Source: Bacteroidota bacterium (GTDB lineage: Bacteria > Bacteroidota > Bacteroidia > Chitinophagales > Chitinophagaceae). From it: 6,568 bases of DNA. The DNA lies in NCBI GenBank assembly GCA_023422565.1, contig JAFAGR010000049.1, positions 1 to 6,568 of the forward strand, in the 5' to 3' direction. Numbering within the stretch: position 1 is the first letter of the stretch; every line of letters begins with the position of its first letter. Positions 1 to 6,371 of this stretch are shown here, piece after piece. The notes under the pieces were generated by a model that ran no database searches, had not been told where the DNA came from, and saw only the letters and a list, made by a program, of their open reading frames with translations. The translations under genes were made by a program, and so were the position numbers.

Positions 1-1
1 A

Positions 2-649
2 CTTCAGGCTCTCGAATCCAAATTGGTTGAAATAGACGACAGCACCTCAACCCAAATTGCTGTGGTGATCGTGAACACAACTGGCGGTATGGATGTGGCC
101 GACTATTCTACAAAACTTGGCAGGGAGTGGGGCGTTGGCGGAAAGGAATTTAATAACGGTATTGTATTGCTTATTGCAAAAAATGACCGCAAGCTTAATA
201 TCTCCACAGGTTACGGACTTGAAGGCAGCCTGCCGGACATCACAGCAAGCCACATTATTGAAGATGTTATAGTTCCTAATTTTCGTGGAAACGATTATTA
301 CCGTGGAATAGACGAGGGTACTGACGCGATTATAAAGGCTGTAAAAGGGCAGTACAATGTTCCTCGTACTAAGGCGAAAGGATCAAAGGGCGGGATCCTT
401 CCATTTATAATAATACTGATCGTGATCGTCTTCCTGCTGTCTGGCAGGGGAGGTGGTGGAAGAGGCGGACAGTTTATGAGTCGCCGGGGTTCACGCGGGC
501 TTGATGCATTTATTCTGGGCAGCCTGCTTGGAGGCCGCGGCGGCGGAGGATTTGGTGGTGGCGGTTTTGGAGGCGGAAGCTCCGGCGGCGGCTTTGGTGG
601 CTTCGGCGGAGGAAGCTTTGGCGGAGGCGGTGCAAGCGGAGGATGGTAA
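2..649 (+). CDS. TPM-domain (YgcG-like) membrane protein with glycine-rich tail, 5' partial
   Basis: The reading frame is open from base 2, reading LQALESKLVE before the first candidate start (TTG at 23), so the real start and probably a signal peptide lie outside the window. About 110 codons match the TPM fold (PF04536; YgcG, Psb32/TLP18.3 and BA42 relatives): a QIAVVIV strand, the motif GKEFNNGIVLLIA, then GYGLEGSLPD, and an amphipathic stretch around IIEDVIVPNFRGNDYYRGID. A hydrophobic segment, ILPFIIILIVIVFLLS (about 395-442), follows and should be a membrane anchor. The remaining 65 or so residues are almost entirely Gly, Phe and Ser, ending in GGGGASGGW, a tail typical of Bacteroidota members. 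The family is envelope-associated, some members bind divalent metal, and weak phosphatase activity was reported for plant homologues; the bacterial function is unsettled. LemA is a frequent neighbour, but the upstream side cannot be seen. No hairpin terminator is evident after the stop. Confidence 0.9.
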   Translation, partial: LQALESKLVEIDDSTSTQIAVVIVNTTGGMDVADYSTKLGREWGVGGKEFNNGIVLLIAKNDRKLNISTGYGLEGSLPDITASHIIEDVIVPNFRGNDYYRGIDEGTDAIIKAVKGQYNVPRTKAKGSKGGILPFIIILIVIVFLLSGRGGGGRGGQFMSRRGSRGLDAFILGSLLGGRGGGGFGGGGFGGGSSGGGFGGFGGGSFGGGGASGGW

Positions 650-656
650 GCGGAGT

Positions 657-698
657 TACGATTTACGATGTACGATTTACGATGTACGATTTACGATG
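657..698 (+). repeat. Tandem heptamer array, six units (three perfect 14-bp copies)
   Basis: Three identical 14-bp units, TACGATTTACGATG, lie head to tail; each is a TACGATT/TACGATG heptamer pair. A decayed copy (AACAATTCGCGATG, 699-712) follows. The array starts 7 bp after the TPM gene stop codon. The same heptamer recurs in inverted orientation at 1261-1288. It resembles the heptanucleotide STRR repeats described in cyanobacteria in form; the function is unknown. Confidence 0.9.
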
Positions 699-763
699 AA
701 CAATTCGCGATGTGTATGGTGAGATGGAGAGCGTTTGAAAGACTTCGGAATTCATCACATTAG

Positions 764-1129
764 CTACCTTTCACATTTTTGCACTTTTAGCCTAAGGGTT
801 TTGATCGAACTGACCATAATGGCGACAATTGTATTTACTTCAGCCCTAACCCTCCCAAGCTCTTCCGGATTAAACATATCAAGTTCTGCAGCAATGTCAA
901 TCCAATAAAGGGTCTCATCTGCCTCCTCTTCTACGATTTTCAATTTGTTTATATAGTCGGCGGTTGATTTTGCGCGACAGGCTGCTCTGTAGTTTGCACC
1001 GATAGAAGTACCGCAACGGATCAATTGCTTACAAATAATACTTGTAGATAAGTTCTGTGACCGATTTTCTGTGAGTTTAATGATATCGATGCCGATCTTT
1101 TTTGTTCGATGTTTTAGTTTTTCTTTCAT
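764..1129 (-). CDS. Four-helix-bundle protein, S23 / 23S rRNA intervening-sequence protein family
   Basis: This 121-residue protein has the family signature (TIGR02436 / S23 type): LIRCGTSIGANYRAACRAKS at about 35-54, then TADYINKLKIVEEEADETLY and WID at about 55-78. Predicted structure is all helical, with a basic N-terminus (MKEKLKHRTKK). I chose the ATG at 1129. The frame extends to an ATG at 1192, but those 21 extra residues (MLKYYPDCTFLLC...) match nothing in the family, and 121 aa is the usual size. A weak -7-like element (TACCTTTTTG on -, 1169-1160) without a clear -33 box would also place transcription between the two starts. The founding members are encoded inside 23S rRNA intervening sequences; Avd of diversity-generating retroelements shares the fold. 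This copy stands alone: no reverse transcriptase or rRNA sequence adjoins it. It converges with the TPM gene and is separated from the peptidase gene upstream by a terminator. The molecular function is unknown. Confidence 0.88.
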   Translation of the reverse strand: MKEKLKHRTKKIGIDIIKLTENRSQNLSTSIICKQLIRCGTSIGANYRAACRAKSTADYINKLKIVEEEADETLYWIDIAAELDMFNPEELGRVRAEVNTIVAIMVSSIKTLRLKVQKCER

Positions 1130-1219
1130 AACTACGAAAGAAACAAGAAATTGACATAACAAAAAGGTACAATCTGGGTAATATTTCAGCATCGAAATTC
1201 ATCATCTCAGGTCCTACAT

Positions 1220-1241
1220 AAAAAAGGGGCCTGAGCCCCTT
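1220..1241 (-). terminator. Intrinsic terminator of the M1 peptidase gene
   Basis: Read on the minus strand, AAGGGGC, loop TCAG, GCCCCTT form a perfect 7-bp stem followed by TTTT. It lies about 50 bp past the peptidase stop codon and upstream of the four-helix-bundle gene, so that gene should need its own promoter. Confidence 0.85.
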
Positions 1242-1260
1242 AATTGTAAGTCATACATTG

Positions 1261-1288
1261 CATCGTACATCGTACATCGTAAATCGTA
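1261..1288 (-). repeat. Tandem heptamer array, four units, inverted relative to the array at 657
   Basis: On the minus strand the units read TACGATT, TACGATG, TACGATG, TACGATG. The first two together repeat the 14-bp unit of the 657-698 array exactly. The array begins 2 bp after the peptidase stop codon (1293-1291) and lies between that stop and the terminator, so it is transcribed as 3' UTR. Confidence 0.88.
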
Positions 1289-1290
1289 CA

Positions 1291-3732
1291 TCATTTAAAT
1301 CCTTTCTCCACATACTCCTGCACTTCCTTTCCTTTTGCTTTAATGATCACATCAAATGCGCGTTGAAACATAGGGTCAACAAACTGGCGGTACTGTGATG
1401 GGATCTGGTTACGGGCATCAAACATATCATCAATTCCTTTCTTCACGTTTTCCATATTGTTCAGTTTTGATACAAAGGCCGCGTAGGTCATCATGCTTTT
1501 GAACTTCTCTTCAGTGAGCGGGGATTCGCGGAAAAACTTCGAGATCAAACTAAAATCCTCCTCACTTCCTTTCTCGATCAGGATGCTGCTTACGGCATCG
1601 CCCAATTCGCCTTTTGCATCAGTGCTGTATTTCTTGGCGAGATCATAGGCCTGTGACGGTTCCGCTTTTGCCAAACCTTTCAAAGCTGCGCCTGAAACGG
1701 AATACGATGAATCGGAAATGTTTGCTTTGTAGATATCTACATACTTTTTATCGCCGTCTTTCACCAGGTAGTTAATTGCGGCGGCACGGGTTTTCGCATC
1801 GCGATCCTTTCGCGCCATTACTGCGATCGTTTCGAGCGCATTCGCATCATCTTTATATGGCGTATTCGCGATCTTTGAAAGCGTGTGTCTTCTTATCCCG
1901 GGAAATTTATCCTGGAGACCCAATGCGATTTCGGGCATTACATTTTTCGCGAAGTAGTCGATCGCTTCCCTTCTGGCAAGATAGGTTTTACCATACTTCC
2001 ACTGTTCAACAAAGTTTGCTTCGGTTTTGTTGTCGGTTTTTTCCGCAAGCAAAATTCTGTCTGCATCAAAATTGATGAAGGTGGGGCGTTTTGTGTAATC
2101 GAAAACCAGCGTATCAATGCGCGCATCGATCCAAACATGGTGTCGCGTCTTTGCTTCACCGTTATGCACATCCACCGCCACCGGCAGCAGGAAAAAATCA
2201 CGACCGGCCTGAGTTTGCTCCACGATCACCATGGCTTTGCCGGCGGCATCATCATAATTGTAATTGATCTTCAGCTTTGGATGGCCGGCATCGTAATACC
2301 ATTGGTTAAAAAACCAGTTCATGTCTTTACCGGTAACTTCTTCGAAAGACAGACGCACCTGGTCGGCTTCCCCCGTTTTAAATCTATTGGCATTTAAGAA
2401 GTGCCTGAGTGATGCCCAGAATGCATCATCCCCTACATAATTGCGAAGCATGTGCAGGATGCGCCCGCCTTTATTATAGCTAACCGCATCAAACATGTCT
2501 TCCTTGTTTTGATAGTGATGGCGCACAAGATTTTTCTTCTCCGATCCGCTCATCAGGTAGCCCTGCATATCCTGGAAGTGATGCGCATCAGCAGCATCCT
2601 TTCCGAATTTGTATTCATTCCATAAGTATTCACTGTAGTTGGCAAAACTTTCGTTCACCGTTAGCTGGCTCCAACTTTCCGCGGTTACCAGGTCGCCAAA
2701 CCAGTGGTGGAACAATTCATGGGCGATCGTTTCTTCCCAAACGTTCCCGTCAACAAGTTCGCGCCCGTTTTGGTAAGCGCTTTCCTGGTGAAGTGTTGCC
2801 GTGGTATTTTCCATCGCGCCGCTCACATAGTCACGTCCTACAATTTGCGCATATTTATCCCACGGGTACGGAACTCCCAATTTCTCTTCAAAGAATTTCA
2901 TCATCTCCGGCGTATTGCCAAAAATACCACGTGCATAAGGTTCGTATTCTTTCTCTACATAGTAACTTACTTCCTTGCCCTTGTACATATCCTTCACTAC
3001 GCTGTATTCGCCAACGCCCATGAAGAAAAGATATGGCGCGTGTGCCTGGTTCATCTTCCAGGTGTCGGTGCGTGTACCGTCAGTATTTTTCTTTTGCGTG
3101 GCGAGCAAGCCATTGCTGAGTGTAACATATTTTGCCGGCACGGTCATGCTGATCTCTTGCGTGGTTTTCTGATTGGGCTTGTCGATGGTGATGAACCAAA
3201 CGCTGCTGGCTTCGGTTTCGCCCTGCGTCCAAATTTGCGTGGGCTTATTTTTTTCCTCTCCTTTAGGGTTGATGAAATACAAACCTTTTGCATCGGTGAT
3301 CGCCGCGCTTCCCTCTGTTTTCAATTCATCAGGTTTGGCGATGTAATCAAAGTAGAGGGTGTACTTCTCCTCCTTTGTATAGGTTTTGTCCAGCTGAATG
3401 TTAAGCTGCATGCCATCGTACTTGTATTTAAGCGGCGATTTCACGGTTCCTTTCATCAGAGCAACTTCCTTTATCTCCATTCCTTTCGCATCAAGACGTA
3501 AAGAATCAGTCGGATAAAAATGCGGTTGAAGTGTGAGCCATTCCCTTCCATACAACCAGCTTTTATCATAGTCGAAGCGCAGGTCCAGCTTTGTGTGCAC
3601 GAGATTGTTGATGCGCTCGGGTGTTTCCCTGTAGATGGTTTTCCAGCTTGTATCCTTTTGTTCGGTGGAAAATTGGGCCCGGGTAATAAAAGAGCCTGCC
3701 GTAAGGGCAAGCAACAGTAACAATTTCTTCAT
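1291..3732 (-). CDS. Exported M1-family zinc aminopeptidase with C-terminal HEAT-like region
   Basis: This 813-residue protein starts with a signal peptide (MKKLLLLLALTAGSFITRA, cleavage probably before Q20; no lipobox Cys), so it should act in the periplasm or outside the cell. The M1 architecture is complete: an N-terminal beta domain (about 30-240), the substrate-binding motif GAMEN at 305-309, the zinc site HELFH at 338-342 with the third ligand E361 (HEXXH-x18-E, in NESFANY), and a probable transition-state tyrosine at Y419 (YNKGG), matching Tyr381 of E. coli PepN. Such enzymes remove N-terminal residues from peptides; the preference cannot be read here. Residues from about 580 form helical HEAT-like repeats (for example ETIAVMARKDRDAKTRAAAI), as in many Bacteroidota homologues. 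No type IX secretion tail is visible: the C-terminus is EYVEKGFK. The ATG at 3732 is supported by the signal peptide. An A-rich stretch, and a -7-like TACTTTTA (3759-3752 on -) without a clear -33 box, precede it. Its 3' UTR holds a heptamer array and a terminator. Confidence 0.96.
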   Translation of the reverse strand: MKKLLLLLALTAGSFITRAQFSTEQKDTSWKTIYRETPERINNLVHTKLDLRFDYDKSWLYGREWLTLQPHFYPTDSLRLDAKGMEIKEVALMKGTVKSPLKYKYDGMQLNIQLDKTYTKEEKYTLYFDYIAKPDELKTEGSAAITDAKGLYFINPKGEEKNKPTQIWTQGETEASSVWFITIDKPNQKTTQEISMTVPAKYVTLSNGLLATQKKNTDGTRTDTWKMNQAHAPYLFFMGVGEYSVVKDMYKGKEVSYYVEKEYEPYARGIFGNTPEMMKFFEEKLGVPYPWDKYAQIVGRDYVSGAMENTTATLHQESAYQNGRELVDGNVWEETIAHELFHHWFGDLVTAESWSQLTVNESFANYSEYLWNEYKFGKDAADAHHFQDMQGYLMSGSEKKNLVRHHYQNKEDMFDAVSYNKGGRILHMLRNYVGDDAFWASLRHFLNANRFKTGEADQVRLSFEEVTGKDMNWFFNQWYYDAGHPKLKINYNYDDAAGKAMVIVEQTQAGRDFFLLPVAVDVHNGEAKTRHHVWIDARIDTLVFDYTKRPTFINFDADRILLAEKTDNKTEANFVEQWKYGKTYLARREAIDYFAKNVMPEIALGLQDKFPGIRRHTLSKIANTPYKDDANALETIAVMARKDRDAKTRAAAINYLVKDGDKKYVDIYKANISDSSYSVSGAALKGLAKAEPSQAYDLAKKYSTDAKGELGDAVSSILIEKGSEEDFSLISKFFRESPLTEEKFKSMMTYAAFVSKLNNMENVKKGIDDMFDARNQIPSQYRQFVDPMFQRAFDVIIKAKGKEVQEYVEKGFK

Positions 3733-3836
3733 GTTCGTTTTTTAGTTGCTGTAAAAGTAATGGGTTGATTGTTAAAGGAATGCTGATTTATTATGAAAGG
3801 CGGCAGAAGGCGGGATTTAGTAATTTGATGTATTCG

Positions 3837-3890
3837 GTAATTTGGAGATTTGGAAATGTGCTGATTTGGAAATTTGAAAATGTGCGAATG
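3837..3890. repeat. Degenerate AT-rich repeats (GATTTGGAAAT...GTGC family)
   Basis: GATTTGGAAATGTGC at 3847-3861 is repeated at 3863-3885 with an internal 8-bp expansion (GATTTGGAAATTTGAAAATG, then TGC). It is preceded by a partial copy, AATTTGGA, at 3839-3846. The stretch lies in the 253-bp spacer between divergent genes and is not coding. Confidence 0.7.
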
Positions 3891-3923
3891 AGAACACTAA
3901 TTCCCAATTTTTGATTCACTTCC

Positions 3924-3951
3924 ATTCAACATTCAACATCCAGCATCCAAC
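3924..3951. repeat. Tandem heptamer repeat, ATTCAAC/ATCCARC, four units
   Basis: Consecutive heptamers read ATTCAAC, ATTCAAC, ATCCAGC and ATCCAAC, consensus ATYCARC. This is a second heptamer family, unrelated in sequence to the TACGATK arrays, lying about 35 bp upstream of the DUF4476 gene. Confidence 0.72.
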
Positions 3952-3973
3952 ACCAATATCCGCACGTAAACCG

Positions 3974-3981
3974 TAAATTTG
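3974..3981 (+). promoter_or_regulatory. Candidate -7 box of the DUF4476 gene
   Basis: TAAATTTG matches the Bacteroidota -7 consensus TAnnTTTG exactly. No TTG lies 19-21 bp upstream, so the -33 element is poor. The box ends only 4 bp before the ATG, which would put the transcription start at or next to the start codon. Confidence 0.4.
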
Positions 3982-3985
3982 TATT

Positions 3986-5044
3986 ATGTCCTTCCTTCAA
4001 AAATACGCGTGCATTCTGGTTTTATTGATGAGTGTTTCGCTTTCATCAATTGCCCAGCAAAATCGCTTTGTTTACCTGCAAACGGATAACCGCCAGCCCT
4101 TTTACGTGAAGATGAATAAGCTGGTGTACAGCAGCTCAGCGACGGGTTATCTTATCATACCCAAGCTTACTGACAATACTTATGAAATGAGCATTGGCTT
4201 TCCAAAGAACGAATTTCCTGAGCAACAACTGAACTTAAAGGTAGATGGAAAAGATGCCGGCTATGTGGTGAAGAATTTTGGTGAGAAAGGTTGGGGATTG
4301 TTCAACCTTCAAACCTTGGCGGTGGTGATGGCCACTGCAAAACCAGGGACACCGGAAGCCGGTAAACCGCAGAGCAGTGAGGATGAGTTTTCACGGGTGC
4401 TTGCAGGGGTGGTTAATTCTCCGGACATAGCGCAAAAAAAGCCAAGCCCACCACCTGGTGAAAAAACCGTAGTTGCGCCGGTTTCACAGAAGGATGAAAA
4501 CCAGAACACCTCAGGTATAATCAAATTGCAGGATAAACGGAGTGATTCAGGAAGAGAAATGGTGTATGTGGACGGAGTTGACACTATCGCTGTTTTCATC
4601 CCCGTCACCGCCACCTCCAATAGCGCCGCCGAAGAAAAGAAGCCGGTTGTAAGCGATGTGCCGGTAGAAAAGAAAGCAGATCCAGGCCCGGTAATTCAAA
4701 ATAAGGCAACAGACCCTTCCGTCAAGGAGAAAGCTTCGGTGCATATAACAAATTGCTCCAGGCATGCAAACGATAATGATTTTTTGAAGCTTAGAAAGAA
4801 GATGGCCTCCCGCACAAATGATTTCGATATGATCTCGGATGCTATGAAATCTTTCAAAACCCGTTGTTACTCTACGGAGCAGCTCCGCAATCTTAGTGCC
4901 TTGTTTCTGTCAAACCAGGGCAAGTACAGTTTCTTTGACGCCTCTTATAACTTTGTTTCCGATCCGGAGCACTTTGTTTCCCTAAGGGAAATACTAACGG
5001 ACGAATATTTTCAACAGCGTTTTGACGCGATGATCCGCAAGTAG
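3986..5044 (+). CDS. Secreted DUF4476-domain protein
   Basis: This 352-residue protein has a signal peptide (about 1-24, ending SSIAQ before QNRF). Three parts can be seen. Residues 27-112 form a compact beta-rich region (FVYLQTDNRQPFYVKMNK, GYLIIPKL, GWGLFNLQT) that I know from other Chitinophagaceae secreted proteins but cannot assign to a function. Residues 113-250 are a low-complexity linker rich in Pro, Lys, Glu, Ser and Val, probably disordered. Residues about 257-350 fit DUF4476 (PF14771): DFLKLRKKM, FKTRCYSTEQLRNLSALFLS, then a phase of short helices ending YFQQRFDAMIRK. Two cysteines in the exported part, C257 and C294, both fall in or next to this domain and could form a disulphide. 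The start at 3986 is needed for the signal peptide. The gene diverges from the peptidase gene and is followed by a repeat-rich spacer. The function is unknown. Confidence 0.88.
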   Translation: MSFLQKYACILVLLMSVSLSSIAQQNRFVYLQTDNRQPFYVKMNKLVYSSSATGYLIIPKLTDNTYEMSIGFPKNEFPEQQLNLKVDGKDAGYVVKNFGEKGWGLFNLQTLAVVMATAKPGTPEAGKPQSSEDEFSRVLAGVVNSPDIAQKKPSPPPGEKTVVAPVSQKDENQNTSGIIKLQDKRSDSGREMVYVDGVDTIAVFIPVTATSNSAAEEKKPVVSDVPVEKKADPGPVIQNKATDPSVKEKASVHITNCSRHANDNDFLKLRKKMASRTNDFDMISDAMKSFKTRCYSTEQLRNLSALFLSNQGKYSFFDASYNFVSDPEHFVSLREILTDEYFQQRFDAMIRK

Positions 5045-5078
5045 AACATCAAAAAGTCATCGAAGGTTCATTGTGGTT

Positions 5079-5098
5079 TTCTGCGTAACTCTGCGCAG
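5079..5098. repeat. Short degenerate repeat, CTGCG family
   Basis: TTCTGCGTAACTCTGCGCAG contains two CTGCG cores 10 bp apart (5081 and 5091). It looks like a remnant of a short intergenic repeat. The assignment is weak because only two units remain. Confidence 0.4.
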
Positions 5099-5130
5099 TA
5101 AACTGATTAAACATTCGTGGAGATGGAAAA

Positions 5131-5150
5131 ATCGGCGAAAATCAGCGGGA
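5131..5150. repeat. Short degenerate repeat, ATCRGCGRRA decamer
   Basis: Two adjacent decamers, ATCGGCGAAA and ATCAGCGGGA, differ at three positions and lie in the spacer between the DUF4476 gene and truA. Related wording (ATTCGTGGAGATGG) precedes them at about 5113-5126. Confidence 0.4.
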
Positions 5151-5175
5151 AAAAATTCGGATCAACATTAGAAAA

Positions 5176-5197
5176 CCCGACTTTCTTCGGGGATTTG
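5176..5197 (+). terminator. Weak hairpin, possible terminator after the DUF4476 gene
   Basis: CCCGA, a 6-nt loop (CTTTCT) and TCGGG form a 5-bp stem. On + it is followed only by GATTTG, a poor U-tract. On - the stem is followed by TTTTC, which is better, but no minus-strand gene ends here. It could be a bidirectional or decayed terminator. Confidence 0.4.
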
Positions 5198-5275
5198 TAC
5201 AAAATATACACGGCCTGAATTCATAAGATGTTGGGGCCATTAAAAAGTTGGCGATTTTTTGCGAGCGTAGTTAAA

Positions 5276-6037
5276 ATGAATAGACGATATTTTATAGAGG
5301 TGGCTTACAAGGGAAAGGAATACGCGGGCTTCCAGGTGCAGGAGAATGCGCATACCATACAGGCAGAGGTAGAGCAGGCTTTGAAAACATACTTTCGAAA
5401 ACCCTTTTCGCTCACAGGTTCATCCCGAACAGATTCTGGCGTGAATGCCCTGCAGAATTTCTTTCATTTTGACCAGTTAGAAATGCCTGAGGATCTTTAT
5501 AAGCCGGTGTATCACTTAAATGCCATCCTTCCCCCGGATGTGGTTGTAAAAGGTATCTATCCTGTAAAAGAGGATGCGCATTGCCGGTTTGATGCGTTGA
5601 GCAGGCTATACCGTTACCGGATCTACCGAATAAAGGACCCTTTTCTTAAGGAATCTGCTTACTTCTATCCTTATAGCCTCAACCTTGAGGCAATGCAGGA
5701 AGCTGCACAACTTGTAAAGGCGGGCAGGCACTTTGAAGCATTCTCAAAAAAGAGTACGCAGGTACATACCTACGAGTGTGCTATTACTACAAGTGAATGG
5801 CAGCTAAGCGGAGATGAAATATGGTATGAGGTGGAAGCGAACCGTTTCCTGCGAGGAATGGTACGCGGGCTCGTGGGCACCATGCTGAAGGTGGGTACCG
5901 GGAAGCTCAGCCTTTTGGAATTTGAATCGCTCTTACGGGAACGCGTACACGCAACTGCAGAGTTTTCTGTGCCGGGCCACGGCCTTTACCTGGTGCGGGT
6001 TTCTTATCCTTCTACAGGAGTTTTTAAAGTACTTTAA
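5276..6037 (+). CDS. truA: tRNA pseudouridine(38-40) synthase TruA
   Basis: TruA isomerises uridine to pseudouridine at tRNA positions 38-40 in the anticodon stem-loop. The 253-residue product starts in the standard way (RRYFIEVAYKGKEYAGFQVQ). It has the catalytic motif GSSRTDSGVNALQNFFHF with the nucleophile D53, matching D60 in E. coli. Next come LNAILPPDVVV and FDALSRLYRYRIYR, whose Tyr pair fits the conserved active-site tyrosine region. It ends with NRFLRGMVRGLVGTMLKVG and VPGHGLYLVRVSYP. Length is normal for the family. I chose the ATG at 5276 rather than 5228, because the 16 extra residues (MLGPLKSWRFFASVVK) have no family counterpart and the ATG follows A-rich TTAAA. A TTG at 5231-5233, 20 bp and then ATTTTTTG (5254-5261) resembles a weak promoter and would exclude the longer start. 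No terminator separates it from the rRNA promoters that begin about 20 bp past its stop. Confidence 0.96.
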   Translation: MNRRYFIEVAYKGKEYAGFQVQENAHTIQAEVEQALKTYFRKPFSLTGSSRTDSGVNALQNFFHFDQLEMPEDLYKPVYHLNAILPPDVVVKGIYPVKEDAHCRFDALSRLYRYRIYRIKDPFLKESAYFYPYSLNLEAMQEAAQLVKAGRHFEAFSKKSTQVHTYECAITTSEWQLSGDEIWYEVEANRFLRGMVRGLVGTMLKVGTGKLSLLEFESLLRERVHATAEFSVPGHGLYLVRVSYPSTGVFKVL

Positions 6038-6058
6038 CAGAGAAAGTTTAAAAAAGTT

Positions 6059-6088
6059 TTGGCAGGAATGAAAAGCCTCTTATCTTTG
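6059..6088 (+). promoter_or_regulatory. rRNA promoter P1
   Basis: TTG (6059-6061), a 19-bp spacer and TATCTTTG (6081-6088) match the Bacteroidota primary-sigma consensus fully. It starts 21 bp past the truA stop codon. Its core (TTTTGGCAGG...AAAGCCT) closely resembles that of P2. Confidence 0.85.
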
Positions 6089-6173
6089 CCGTCCGCTTTT
6101 GAAAAATCGCGGTCAGTTCTTAAAAATTTCCCCCAAAAAAGCCGAAAAAATTTTACGAAAAAATAAAAAATAT

Positions 6174-6204
6174 TTGGCTGGTAAATCAAAGCCTTCTACC
6201 TTTG
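6174..6204 (+). promoter_or_regulatory. rRNA promoter P2
   Basis: TTG (6174-6176), a 20-bp spacer and TACCTTTG (6197-6204) give a full consensus match. A-tracts such as GAAAAAATAAAAAAT lie just upstream and may act as an UP-like element. The sequence after the -7 box, CACTCCC, is shared with P3. Confidence 0.87.
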
Positions 6205-6288
6205 CACTCCCGAAATAAAAAGGGCGCTTTTTCAAAGGAAAAAGGGAAAAAGAAAGTTGAAAAAACTTTTGAAATTTGAAAGAAAAAT

Positions 6289-6319
6289 TTGGGTGATAAT
6301 AAAAAAGACTTTACTTTTG
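6289..6319 (+). promoter_or_regulatory. rRNA promoter P3
   Basis: TTG (6289-6291), a 20-bp spacer and TACTTTTG (6312-6319) give a full consensus match, followed by CACTCCC as in P2. A-rich DNA precedes the core. This is the promoter nearest the 16S gene, about 180 bp from it. Confidence 0.87.
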
Positions 6320-6360
6320 CACTCCCAATTCAAAAACGGGGTACGAAGGTAACTTCGAAA

Positions 6361-6371
6361 GATCTTTGAAA
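6361..6371 (+). promoter_or_regulatory. boxA-like antitermination element in the rRNA leader
   Basis: GATCTTTGAAA, followed by GTTTGGAAACAG, resembles the NusB/S10-binding boxA of rRNA leaders (E. coli TGCTCTTTAACA) and sits between the last promoter and 16S, where boxA is expected. The role is inferred from position and similarity. Confidence 0.6.

Noticed and set aside
657..698. Possible CRISPR-like array
   Set aside because: Units are 7/14 bp with no spacers, and no cas genes are present.
501..722. A 73-codon frame overlapping the glycine-rich tail of the TPM gene
   Set aside because: Its Ala/Glu-rich product is the frame-shifted reading of the Gly repeats, and it runs into the heptamer array.
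764..1129. Diversity-generating retroelement accessory gene (avd)
   Set aside because: The fold is related, but no reverse transcriptase, template repeat or variable repeat is visible in the window.
1130..1192. Upstream extension of the four-helix-bundle protein as a membrane segment
   Set aside because: The 21 residues are hydrophobic but unlike the family, and a normal-length protein starts at 1129.
1885..2397. A 170-codon open frame on + within the peptidase gene
   Set aside because: Antisense shadow of the M1 coding sequence, with no domain or independent start signal.
2704..3501. A 265-codon open frame on + within the peptidase gene
   Set aside because: It lies fully antisense to the M1 peptidase, whose motifs and signal peptide are clear. 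The translated product is Cys/Phe/His-rich and resembles no family.
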